Positions 1-6,469 of a DNA stretch of 9,321 bases are shown piece after piece. Source of the DNA: Butyricicoccus sp. (GTDB lineage: Bacteria; Bacillota; Clostridia; Oscillospirales; Butyricicoccaceae); assembly GCA_020025885.1 (NCBI GenBank), contig JAHHRJ010000064.1, positions 1 to 9,321 of the forward strand, written 5' to 3'. The stretch's first letter is position 1. Every line of letters begins with the position of its first letter. The notes beneath the pieces were generated by a model, which was not told the origin of the DNA, ran no database searches, and saw nothing but the letters and a program-made list of their open reading frames with translations. Both the position numbers and the translations under genes were made by a program.

Positions 1-27
1 ATCTAGGGGGACTGGGTTCCCCTGGAA

Positions 28-53
28 AGGCTGTCAAAGTTCTTTGACAGCCT
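28..53. terminator. Perfect 12-bp hairpin downstream of clpC
   Basis: The arms AGGCTGTCAAAG (28-39) and CTTTGACAGCCT (42-53) are exact reverse complements with only two bases between them, so the actual loop must open a base pair or two. Read on the minus strand, downstream of clpC, the stem is followed by a short T run (TTTCC), so it may end clpC transcription or protect the 3' end of the mRNA. The T tract is weak, so it could instead be a 3' stabiliser. It directly abuts a second hairpin at 54-77. Confidence 0.6.
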
Positions 54-82
54 CAGAGGTGCTTTTCAGCACCTCTGATTTT
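54..82. terminator. Perfect 10-bp hairpin between clpC and the window edge
   Basis: The arms CAGAGGTGCT (54-63) and AGCACCTCTG (68-77) enclose a TTTC loop. On the plus strand the stem is followed by a T-rich stretch (ATTTTGTGTTTATTT), which fits a terminator for a gene entering from the left. On the minus strand it lies 10 bases after the clpC stop and runs straight into the next hairpin. A two-way terminator pair is the simplest reading. Confidence 0.6.
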
Positions 83-86
83 GTGT

Positions 87-2546
87 TTATTTATTTTCTA
101 CCACGCTCAGTGTCAGTTTGCCATCTTGTTCATCCAGCATAATATGCTCGCCGCGCTTGATGGTTCCGCGCAGGAAATCTTCTGCTACAAGATCTTCGAC
201 CTCGGACTGAATTGCACGGCGCAACGGTCTTGCGCCATAGGTTGGATCAAAACCTGCCTTTACCAGATGTGCGCGCGCAGCGTTTGTCCACTCCATTGTC
301 AGTTCCATGTCGTCCATACGATCTGCTACCTGACGCAACATACTATCTGCAATCTGTCCGATTTCTTCCTCCGTCAGGCGGTTAAACACGATGATTTCAT
401 CAATACGGTTGATGAGCTCCGGACGGAATGCTTCCTTAAGATCAGATAACACATCCTTCCTGATCGCCTCAAAGGTCAGCTCTGCACCAGACTGGGTATC
501 ACCGCCAAATCCAAGGGTCTTGTGGTTCTTTCCAGTAATCTTCTGTGCGCCGATGTTAGATGTCATAATCAGCACAGTATTTTTAAAGTCTACCTTGCGT
601 CCCTGTCCGTCTGTCAGTTGTCCATCTTCCAGAATTTGCAGCAGAATATTGAATACATCCGGATGTGCTTTTTCGATCTCATCAAATAGAATCACTGAGT
701 ACGGCTTTCTTCTAACCTTTTCAGTCAGCTGTCCACCCTCATCATAGCCAACATAGCCTGGAGGAGAGCCGATCATACGCGCAACACTGTGTTTCTCCAT
801 ATACTCGGACATATCAAAACGCAGCATCGCGTTTTCGTCTCCAAACATAGATTGCGCAAGTGCTTTACAAAGCTCGGTTTTACCAACACCTGTCGGTCCA
901 AGGAAGATAAACGAACCGATCGGTCGCTTGGGATCACGCAGACCGACACGTCCACGGCGAATTGCACGGGAAACCGCACTGACTGCCTCATCCTGACCGA
1001 TCACACGCGCATGCAAGGTATCTTCCAAATGCAGCAGGCGTTCGCCCTCATCCTCTGTCAGACGTGCCGCTGGAATTCCTGTCCAACCTGCAATCACTTC
1101 CGCAATGTCCTCTGGTGTGACTGCACCCTTGGAAGAGGCTTTGCTCTCATTCCATGCCTTGCGCTGCTTTTCAATTTCTTCCTTTTTTTGGCTTTCCTTA
1201 TCACGCAGCTTTGCTGCCCGCTCGTAGTCCTGTGCACGGACAGCCTCATCCTTTTGTGCGTTCAGTGCGTTCAGTGCATCCTCTGCCGCTTTGAGGGTAT
1301 CCGGTGGGGTCATTGCATGCATACGCACACGAGAGCACGCTTCATCCACTAGGTCAATTGCCTTATCTGGGAGCTGTCTGCCCGAAACATAGCGCACGGA
1401 CAGCTTGACAGCCGTTTCGATCGCTTCGTCGGAAATTTGAATGCCATGATGTGCCTCATAGCGGTCACGTAATCCCTTTAAAATTGCAATCGCATCTTCT
1501 GGGGACGGCTCACTGACTGTTACCGGCTGGAAACGACGCTCCAAAGCGGCATCTTTTTCAATGTGCTTACGGTACTCATCGAGTGTGGTTGCACCAATGA
1601 TCTGAATCTCTCCGCGTGCCAGTGCTGGCTTTAAGATATTTGCCGCATCGACTGCGCCCTCTGCCGCACCCGCACCTACGATCATATGCAGTTCATCAAT
1701 GAACAGAATCACATCATGTGCTTTTTTCAGTTCTTTGAGTACAGTTTTGATACGCTCTTCAAACTCACCGCGGTACTTTGCACCTGCAATCATGCCTGTG
1801 AGATCCAGCGCGATCAGCCGCTTATTTTTGAGGTTATCTGGCACATCACCAGACACAATTTTTTGTGCCAATCCTTCCGCAACCGCAGTCTTACCAACAC
1901 CAGGGTCACCAATCAGTGCTGGATTGTTCTTGGTACGGCGAGACAAAATCTGGATCACACGGTCAATTTCATTCTGTCTGCCAATCACAGGATCGAGCTT
2001 GCCGTCCCGTGCTTCTTGGGTCAGATCCTTACCATACTGTGCAAGTGCCTTGCCACCGCCAGAAGAACCACGCTCTTGCGCGCCCACTGTATTGTTTGCA
2101 TCTGTCTTTTCGCCCATTTTCTGTGCGAGTGTCTGGAGCAGGGAAGCAGCATCTATACCCATTGCAGCAAGAATGGAAACTGCAACATTCTGACCCTCTC
2201 GTAAGAGCCCAAACAGCAAGTGCTCTGTACCCACATAGCTGTGTCCCAGCTGTGCCGCACTGGCAACTGCAAGCTCGATGACGCGTTTGGTGCGCGGTGT
2301 CAAGCCCTGCGGTGCACTTGGATCTGGTGTACCAAAACCGATCTGCTGTTCGATCTGCTGTTCCACGCCTTCTGTGGTGACACCAGCATCTGTGAGGATT
2401 CGGTATGCAAGACCGCCGCCCTCTAACAAAAGACCATCGAGCAAATGCTCAGAACCTACATAATTATGCCCCATGCGTCCGGCGGTTTCCTGCGCAAGTT
2501 GCAGCGCAGCCGAAGCACGGTCGGTAAAACGATTGTGAAATAACAT
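87..2546 (-). CDS. clpC: ClpC, Hsp100 AAA+ unfoldase of the ClpCP protease
   Basis: ATP-driven cytoplasmic unfoldase that feeds damaged or phosphoarginine-tagged proteins to ClpP. Numbering is from the chosen start (819 residues, normal for ClpC). Two Clp_N repeats cover about 1-142. The first AAA+ module has Walker A GDPGVGKT (213-220), Walker B ILFIDEL (D284, E285) and arginines at 337-338. A UVR-type coiled region with AQDYERAAKLRDKE lies at 438-451, as expected for ClpC rather than ClpB. The second AAA+ module has Walker A GPTGVGKT (550-557), Walker B ILFDEIEKAH (D622, E623), an LGF loop at 678-680 typical of ClpP-binding unfoldases, and sensor-2 GAR (771-773). The longest frame begins at a GTG at 2555, but that GTG lies inside the Shine-Dalgarno sequence; the ATG at 2546 has ideal spacing and gives MLFHNRFTDRA, like other ClpC N-termini. 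It is the last gene of the ctsR operon, 33 bases after mcsB. Confidence 0.97.
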   Translation of the reverse strand: MLFHNRFTDRASAALQLAQETAGRMGHNYVGSEHLLDGLLLEGGGLAYRILTDAGVTTEGVEQQIEQQIGFGTPDPSAPQGLTPRTKRVIELAVASAAQLGHSYVGTEHLLFGLLREGQNVAVSILAAMGIDAASLLQTLAQKMGEKTDANNTVGAQERGSSGGGKALAQYGKDLTQEARDGKLDPVIGRQNEIDRVIQILSRRTKNNPALIGDPGVGKTAVAEGLAQKIVSGDVPDNLKNKRLIALDLTGMIAGAKYRGEFEERIKTVLKELKKAHDVILFIDELHMIVGAGAAEGAVDAANILKPALARGEIQIIGATTLDEYRKHIEKDAALERRFQPVTVSEPSPEDAIAILKGLRDRYEAHHGIQISDEAIETAVKLSVRYVSGRQLPDKAIDLVDEACSRVRMHAMTPPDTLKAAEDALNALNAQKDEAVRAQDYERAAKLRDKESQKKEEIEKQRKAWNESKASSKGAVTPEDIAEVIAGWTGIPAARLTEDEGERLLHLEDTLHARVIGQDEAVSAVSRAIRRGRVGLRDPKRPIGSFIFLGPTGVGKTELCKALAQSMFGDENAMLRFDMSEYMEKHSVARMIGSPPGYVGYDEGGQLTEKVRRKPYSVILFDEIEKAHPDVFNILLQILEDGQLTDGQGRKVDFKNTVLIMTSNIGAQKITGKNHKTLGFGGDTQSGAELTFEAIRKDVLSDLKEAFRPELINRIDEIIVFNRLTEEEIGQIADSMLRQVADRMDDMELTMEWTNAARAHLVKAGFDPTYGARPLRRAIQSEVEDLVAEDFLRGTIKRGEHIMLDEQDGKLTLSVVENK

Positions 2547-2552
2547 CGAAAA

Positions 2553-2561
2553 CACCCCTTT
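2553..2561 (-). promoter_or_regulatory. Ribosome binding site that fixes the clpC start
   Basis: On the minus strand AAAGGGGTG ends six bases before the ATG at 2546, and the GGGG is eight bases from it, which is good spacing. The alternative GTG codon at 2555 uses bases of this same motif, so it has no properly spaced site of its own. This supports the shorter reading. Confidence 0.75.
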
Positions 2562-2579
2562 CAGGTAAATATATCTTTT

Positions 2580-3587
2580 TTATTCGTTGATTTGTAATGT
2601 GGCAGTATCCCGCCGCAGGCGTTCTGCACGCACACGATCGCGTGCATTGGGTTCGCCCATAATGAGTGCTGGTCTGGTATCCTGTTCGGCATCAATCAGC
2701 GTCTGTGCCTGTACACCGGACAGATATCCCATCTGCAAACCGATCAGCACATGGGAAATGCAGCGTGCTGTCTCTTCCGAGGACAGCAGACGCGCATAGC
2801 GCAAGATGCCCGCCGCACGTGCAATGCGGTCAAACAGTGCATCTTCATTTGCCGTGCGTACTTGCTCTCTTGCTTTCTTTTCCTGATCAATTACCTCAGT
2901 TGCCGCAGCAATGAACTTTTCTACGATGGCATCCTCACTGAGTCCCAAGGTGATTTGATTGGACAGCTGATAGAAGCCGCCAGCAGCGTTTGTGCCTTCT
3001 CCATAGGCACCACGGACTGCAAATCCTTGTCGTGCTGCCCATGCAATCATACGCTCCACTGCACCAGACTCCGTTAAAACAGGCAGATGCAGCATCACAG
3101 AGACACGCAAGCCTGTACCAAGATTAGACGGACATGCGGTGAGATATCCGAGCTGATCACTGTAATCAAAGAAAACGCGGGAGGCAATCAAGTCCGCAAT
3201 GCATCGTGCCGTTTTCATGCACTCTTTCGGACATAAGCCTGCGCCCATGACCTGCAAACGGATATGATCTTCTTCCCCCAACATAATCGCAATATCTCCG
3301 CTCTCAGAAGCAATAAGCTTACCGCCATGCTGTGCAAAGGCAGGGGAGATCATATGCTTTTCAATGAGTTGCATGGCCTCACGGCTGCCTGCACGCACAT
3401 CGGTCATCGTCAGTCCCTTGGAGACCGCTGGAGCGGTCTCCAAGGCATCCCAAACTTGATGGGCAATTTCATCAAGCTGTCCCGGTGTCAGATTGCGGTA
3501 GGGATAGCCTTTGATGTTACGCGCCAAACGAACACGTGTCGAAGCGGCAAGTCCGGAAAAGCCGCCTTGAATTGTAAAGTTACGCAT
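2580..3587 (-). CDS. mcsB: McsB, protein-arginine kinase
   Basis: Phosphorylates arginine side chains, marking proteins for ClpCP and inactivating stress regulators. It belongs to the phosphagen (guanidino) kinase family. Numbering from the chosen start gives 335 residues, a little shorter than the roughly 350-363 usual for the family. Visible are the ATP-binding STRVRLARN segment (16-24), the acidic EEDHIR motif (105-110), the catalytic-cysteine segment ACPSNLGTGLR (C152), and YGEG with E197. Near the C-terminus RDRVRA (316-321) matches the RDxxRA phosphoarginine-binding motif of McsB. The open frame extends to 3665, but the extra 26 residues have no family counterpart. The ATG at 3587 follows GGAGG with nine bases of spacing. 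This start overlaps the mcsA stop by 8 bases, so translational coupling is likely. All expected catalytic residues appear present. Confidence 0.95.
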   Translation of the reverse strand: MRNFTIQGGFSGLAASTRVRLARNIKGYPYRNLTPGQLDEIAHQVWDALETAPAVSKGLTMTDVRAGSREAMQLIEKHMISPAFAQHGGKLIASESGDIAIMLGEEDHIRLQVMGAGLCPKECMKTARCIADLIASRVFFDYSDQLGYLTACPSNLGTGLRVSVMLHLPVLTESGAVERMIAWAARQGFAVRGAYGEGTNAAGGFYQLSNQITLGLSEDAIVEKFIAAATEVIDQEKKAREQVRTANEDALFDRIARAAGILRYARLLSSEETARCISHVLIGLQMGYLSGVQAQTLIDAEQDTRPALIMGEPNARDRVRAERLRRDTATLQINE

Positions 3588-4092
3588 GATCCTGTCCCTC
3601 CAGTCTGCGAATCTCATCACGCAAGCGCGCCGCTTCCTCATAATTTTCCTGACGGATCGCAGCATCCAGTTTATTCTTCAGCTCTGCTGTCTGACTTTCG
3701 ACTGGCTGCGCTGGGCTTTTTGTATACGGTGCAGTACCTACATGTGCCGTTGCACCATGCAGCTTACGGATATACGGTGTTAAAATTGATTCAAATGTGT
3801 GGTAACAGTCCGCACATCCTACGCGCCCTGTGCGCTGAAGTTCTGACTCGGTCATGCCGCAGGTCGGACAACGCTGTCCACCGCCGAGCTGGGACATCTG
3901 ACCAAATGGGGCAGAGAAGAGAGAAGCGTGCGAAAAGAATGGGTCTTCAAACCATCCGTTAAACGGATTCTGGAATGTTTGTCCGAGCTGCTTTGCGCAG
4001 TCTGGGCATAAATGCATTTCTTTGGTTTGACCATTGATGGTCTGTTTCCAATACATGGTCGCTTCATTCTGATTACAATTTTGACACAACAT
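3580..4092 (-). CDS. mcsA: McsA, zinc-binding activator of McsB
   Basis: McsA binds and activates the arginine kinase McsB. In relatives it also links metal and oxidative stress to the CtsR regulon. The 170-residue protein has four CxxC pairs expected to bind zinc: C3/C6, C29/C32, C75/C78 and C93/C96. Between the second and third pairs lies a Phe- and Gly-rich linker (about 37-72). The C-terminus (about 135-165) is a UVR motif with the pattern NYEEAARLRDEIRRLE, related to the UVR segment of ClpC. The start follows AAAGGAG with about ten bases of spacing. It lies 36 bases after ctsR, and its last codons overlap the mcsB start. Length, motif set and position all match the family. Confidence 0.95.
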   Translation of the reverse strand: MLCQNCNQNEATMYWKQTINGQTKEMHLCPDCAKQLGQTFQNPFNGWFEDPFFSHASLFSAPFGQMSQLGGGQRCPTCGMTESELQRTGRVGCADCYHTFESILTPYIRKLHGATAHVGTAPYTKSPAQPVESQTAELKNKLDAAIRQENYEEAARLRDEIRRLEGQDHA

Positions 4093-4128
4093 AAACGGTC
4101 AACTCCTTTTATTGAAAATCAAATAAAT

Positions 4129-4581
4129 TTAAGTCGTAATTCCCATGACAGCGCACCGGAAAATTGCGGCACGCAAACGGTCGCGATCGGAGAGTGTTAC
4201 CTCGGAGAGCGCACCGTCCGAGCAAGCACCCATGAGGAGTGCCCCCTCGCGCGGTGTGAGCAGACCGATCGAGATAAATGATCGAAGCAACCGTGCCGCC
4301 GCATTTTGGCTGAGCTGTCCACCGACTGCACGCGCCGCCTCTAACAGCATGCGCTGTTTGTCATCCTGCACCCGCACAATCCGAATATACCCACCTCCGC
4401 CGCGGCGGGATTCCACCAGATACCCATTCTCTGGTGTAAAACGGGTTTCGATTACATAGTTGATCTGGCTGGGCACGCAGGAAAAGCGCTCCGCCAAACC
4501 GCGCCGCTGTAACTCTGCCACACCGCCGCCATCGGATAGACAATCCAGAATGAACGCCGCAATGGTATCTGACATTTTCAT
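4129..4581 (-). CDS. ctsR: CtsR, repressor of class III stress genes
   Basis: Dimeric winged helix-turn-helix repressor of clp genes. The 150-residue length matches the family (about 150-155). The recognition region reads FSCVPSQINYVIETRF (33-48). The wing contains ESRRGGGGYIRI with the conserved four glycines at 61-64; in Bacillus CtsR this glycine loop is the heat sensor. The C-terminal half (about 75-150) is the dimer domain and includes LTPREGALLMGAC, matching the helix that contacts McsB/ClpC partners in relatives. The open frame begins at 4623, but the ATG at 4581 has a well-spaced AGAGGTG and gives MKMSDTIAAF, which aligns with known starts; an ATG at 4575 is possible but spaced worse. 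It is the first gene of the operon and probably autoregulated through the two operators upstream. Confidence 0.95.
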   Translation of the reverse strand: MKMSDTIAAFILDCLSDGGGVAELQRRGLAERFSCVPSQINYVIETRFTPENGYLVESRRGGGGYIRIVRVQDDKQRMLLEAARAVGGQLSQNAAARLLRSFISIGLLTPREGALLMGACSDGALSEVTLSDRDRLRAAIFRCAVMGITT

Positions 4582-4625
4582 AAATAACACCTCTATTTCG
4601 ATTTGGTCAGAGTGTTCTATCATTC

Positions 4626-4642
4626 TCTGATCTTTCCTGACC
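4626..4642 (-). promoter_or_regulatory. Downstream CtsR-type operator
   Basis: GGTCAGGAAAGATCAGA is a degenerate direct heptad repeat with a three-base AAA spacer. It fits the Bacillus consensus RGTCAAANANRGTCAAA at 11 of 15 defined positions. It agrees at 15 of 17 bases with the second copy at 4690-4706. It begins just after the predicted transcription start, where a bound repressor would block the polymerase. Confidence 0.7.
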
Positions 4643-4653
4643 TTGTGATTCTT

Positions 4654-4681
4654 ATTATAGCCCTCTGCGCAGAAATTGCAA
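4654..4681 (-). promoter_or_regulatory. Sigma-A-type promoter of the ctsR operon
   Basis: On the minus strand a TTGCAA -35 box (4681-4676) is followed after 16 bases by a perfect TATAAT -10 box (4659-4654). Transcription should start near 4647, leaving a leader of about 65 bases before ctsR. Operators lie immediately on both sides. I see no CIRCE-type inverted repeat, which argues against HrcA control. Confidence 0.85.
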
Positions 4682-4689
4682 GAGAAATT

Positions 4690-4706
4690 TTTGACCTTTC
4701 CTGACC
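4690..4706 (-). promoter_or_regulatory. Upstream CtsR-type operator
   Basis: GGTCAGGAAAGGTCAAA has the heptad-AAA-heptad architecture of CtsR boxes and fits the Bacillus consensus at 13 of 15 defined positions, with the second heptad perfect. It ends eight bases before the -35 box. Its spacing to the downstream copy is 64 bp, about six helical turns, so both sites face the same side of the DNA. Confidence 0.82.
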
Positions 4707-4906
4707 TTTATCAGTTCTTATATGGATTTATCTTAATGAAATCTCTCATTTTCTCCTTATATCTCTTTTTTTCTTTTATTTTAATTTTTGGAATATGTCT
4801 TATTCTCTCTTCTTATCATACCCAGATATCTCACGCAAAAAACGACGGATTTTAGAACTTTTTTGTCTCTTAATAAGTTGTATATGGCTAACATTACCCA
4901 AAACAC

Positions 4907-4934
4907 TTGCCTTTTTTGAAACTTATGATAAAAT
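4907..4934 (+). promoter_or_regulatory. Promoter of the ferredoxin gene
   Basis: TTGCCT (4907-4912) and TAAAAT (4929-4934) are separated by 16 bases, giving a moderate sigma-A match. The start of transcription would lie near 4941, leaving a short leader with the strong ribosome binding site GGAGGTG at 4953-4959. Confidence 0.65.
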
Positions 4935-4967
4935 AAAGATGTAATTTGAATTGGAGGTGCAATCATA

Positions 4968-5138
4968 ATGGCATATGTAATTTCTGGAGCTTGCATCAGC
5001 TGTGGTTCTTGCGCTGGTGAGTGCCCGGTTGGCGCTATTGCTGAGGGTGACGGTCAGTACGTAATCAACGCTGACGCTTGTGTTGACTGCGGTACTTGCG
5101 CTGGTGCTTGCCCGGTAGGTGCGATCTCTCAGGGCTAA
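4968..5138 (+). CDS. 2[4Fe-4S] clostridial-type ferredoxin
   Basis: Small soluble low-potential electron carrier, used in anaerobes by pyruvate:ferredoxin oxidoreductase, hydrogenases and similar enzymes. The 56-residue product is the usual size. It has two copies of CxxCxxCxxxCP: C9, C12, C15, C19 and C38, C41, C44, C48. These bind two cubane clusters. The two halves resemble each other (CGSCAGECPVGAI and CGTCAGACPVGAI), the internal duplication typical of this family, and the sequence closely resembles Clostridium pasteurianum ferredoxin as I remember it. The start has GGAGGTG with good spacing. Codons are strongly biased (many GGT, GCT, TGC), and a strong terminator follows, which suggests high expression. 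It stands alone in its transcription unit, so the sequence does not show which enzyme it serves. Confidence 0.96.
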   Translation: MAYVISGACISCGSCAGECPVGAIAEGDGQYVINADACVDCGTCAGACPVGAISQG

Positions 5139-5170
5139 TTCGCTCTAATCGTGTAATTTGCAAAATGAGA

Positions 5171-5200
5171 AACCCTTTCGCTTTCGCGAAAGGGTTTTTT
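5171..5200 (+). terminator. Rho-independent terminator of the ferredoxin gene
   Basis: An 11-bp stem, AACCCTTTCGC (5171-5181) with GCGAAAGGGTT (5186-5196), encloses a TTTC loop and ends in six T. It sits 32 bases after the ferredoxin stop. The opposing gene ends at 5214, so the same stem probably also ends that transcript, although its minus-strand tail (TCTCATTTTG) is less T-rich. Confidence 0.92.
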
Positions 5201-5213
5201 CATTTCTATTTGA

Positions 5214-6335
5214 TTATTTTCTGCCAAGCAGTCGTCTTGCAATGCCCTTCAGCTTTTGGACTGTGCTTTCTTTGGTATAATCTGCCACGACTATCGCAAG
5301 CGGCTCGTTTTCCAAACGCTTCCAAGCCTCTGCCCGCTGTGGATGATCATGCGCAGAGGTCGTGATCGCTGGATTGTATCGTACAGCATCCGCAAACGAT
5401 ACAGCTTTGCTCTCTACGCGTCCAGCCAGCTTTGCGATCGCCTGACGCCCCTGCTCGGTCTGGATGAGCACCACTGAAGTACCCTTGTCATCATCCAGCT
5501 CTGGCAAGATTTTTTCAATCCCCCAGAAATCGCCCAAAGTCAGATCTGCATAGCCACCTGTCTTTGCTGGGCAATCGGTGCACGAGGGACGGTTATACAG
5601 ATCGCGCAAAAAGCCTTTCATATAAGGATCTTCCATCACAGGACGAAATATTTCCTTGCCACCGACCAGATAATTGGTCGCATATCGCTTCCAGCTGTCA
5701 CGCTTATCACGGAAGCGCACATCAGTTACCATCCCCAGCTCTTTCAGATTCTTTTCCCAGATCTTGGGAGAGGGAACACCATGGCATACGATCGCCAAGG
5801 TCAGCACCTTGTCTGCATCTGCGTCTAGGTAGTTGCGCAATCCTTCCGTTTGACAGGGTGTACCCGAAAACAGCACTGGAACCCCATTATCTACAAGGTC
5901 GCGAATCTGGCGAAATGTGTCAGAAAGGTTCGACTGTACATACTTTGCACCGCGCATAGACTCTACGCCCAGCTCGTCCCATACGATCGTATGGTGCACC
6001 ATGAAGTTTTCGTCAAACACCGCACCACAGACCGCACCGCCTTGCTCCAAAATATCGGTCGAAAGCAGGGAAAATACACCACCAGAAGATGAAAATAAAC
6101 GCAGTGCATTGTCCTTGGCACGAATTGCCATTGCCTGCGGTTCTGGCGGGTTCTCTGTGCGGTTCAGGCACGGACAAATGCCCTCACACGCATCACAGCC
6201 AATACAGAGTTCTAAGTCTACCTCTGGATAGGCAAAACCCTCTTCATCTCGGTGAAAGGCAATGCAATTTTGTGGGCAGACCGCCTCGCATGCAGTACAA
6301 CCGCAGCACTGCGTCTTATCTTTCATTTGTATCAT
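5214..6335 (-). CDS. Iron-sulfur FrhB/FdhB-family oxidoreductase-like protein
   Basis: The 373-residue protein starts with a dicluster ferredoxin domain: C10, C13, C16, C20 and C44, C47, C50, C54, both as CxxCxxCxxxCP. A coenzyme F420 hydrogenase/dehydrogenase beta-subunit type region follows, with FSSSGG (81-86), FSGTPCQ (156-162), CHGVPSP (184-190), CTDCPAK (252-258) and LTLGDFWG (265-272). Members with this layout are soluble flavin and iron-sulfur proteins; in Firmicutes and Bacteroidetes many lie in surface-polysaccharide loci with unproven roles. No glycan genes are visible here. The frame opens at 6380, but the ATG at 6335 is preferred: AAAAGGTGG precedes it at good spacing, and the iron-sulfur domain begins within ten residues. 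The upstream promoter would also place the longer start at or before the transcription start. It is monocistronic and converges on the ferredoxin gene. Substrate and cofactor are unknown. Confidence 0.88.
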   Translation of the reverse strand: MIQMKDKTQCCGCTACEAVCPQNCIAFHRDEEGFAYPEVDLELCIGCDACEGICPCLNRTENPPEPQAMAIRAKDNALRLFSSSGGVFSLLSTDILEQGGAVCGAVFDENFMVHHTIVWDELGVESMRGAKYVQSNLSDTFRQIRDLVDNGVPVLFSGTPCQTEGLRNYLDADADKVLTLAIVCHGVPSPKIWEKNLKELGMVTDVRFRDKRDSWKRYATNYLVGGKEIFRPVMEDPYMKGFLRDLYNRPSCTDCPAKTGGYADLTLGDFWGIEKILPELDDDKGTSVVLIQTEQGRQAIAKLAGRVESKAVSFADAVRYNPAITTSAHDHPQRAEAWKRLENEPLAIVVADYTKESTVQKLKGIARRLLGRK

Positions 6336-6388
6336 AATAAAAAATCCACCTTTTCTCAAATCGGGCAACAAATCACCCACTCAGGTTG

Positions 6389-6417
6389 ATTATAACACGC
6401 ACGCCTTGTCGTGTAAA
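6389..6417 (-). promoter_or_regulatory. Strong promoter of the FrhB-like gene
   Basis: On the minus strand TTTACA (6417-6412) and TATAAT (6394-6389) are separated by exactly 17 bases, a near-consensus sigma-A promoter. The start of transcription near 6382 leaves a leader of about 47 bases. The site lies just beyond the terminator of the upstream gene, so this gene is separately expressed. Confidence 0.88.
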
Positions 6418-6420
6418 TTG

Positions 6421-6456
6421 AAGAAAAAGCCGCAGTGCTTTTCGAGCACTGCGGCT
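6421..6456 (-). terminator. Terminator of the DUF4914-type gene
   Basis: A perfect 12-bp stem, AGCCGCAGTGCT (6428-6439) with AGCACTGCGGCT (6445-6456), has a five-base loop. Read on the minus strand it is followed by TTTTTCTT. It starts 14 bases after the stop of the gene ending at 6470, a textbook intrinsic terminator. Confidence 0.93.
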
Positions 6457-6469
6457 ATCCGTTTTAAAC

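Larger units (their letters stand above)
4582..4967. other. Divergent regulatory region between ctsR and the ferredoxin gene
   Basis: This 386-base AT-rich interval holds the ctsR promoter with its two operators at the left and the ferredoxin promoter at the right. The middle (about 4740-4815) is strongly pyrimidine-rich on the plus strand, with many CT and T runs. I see no credible gene here. A 71-codon minus-strand frame across 4781-4996 lacks a ribosome binding site and runs into the ferredoxin gene on the opposite strand. Confidence 0.7.

Noticed and set aside
1686..2204. Overlapping plus-strand open frames opposite clpC
   Set aside because: They are antisense to the strongly conserved ClpC reading frame, are Cys/His-rich without motifs, and lack ribosome binding sites.
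3264..3962. A 232-codon plus-strand frame opposite mcsB and mcsA
   Set aside because: It crosses two conserved genes in antisense, has no family resemblance and no supporting start signals.
4582..4740. Possible CIRCE element for HrcA control of the ctsR operon
   Set aside because: No TTAGCACTC-N9-GAGTGCTAA-like inverted repeat is present; the direct-repeat CtsR boxes explain the regulation.
4834..4867. CAAAAAA ... TTTTTTG inverted repeat in the ctsR-ferredoxin intergenic region
   Set aside because: The stem is almost only A-T pairs around a long loop and no gene ends nearby, so it is probably chance in AT-rich DNA.
4781..4996. A 71-codon minus-strand frame between ctsR and the ferredoxin gene
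   Set aside because: It overlaps the ferredoxin start on the other strand, has no ribosome binding site, and its composition simply reflects AT-rich intergenic DNA.
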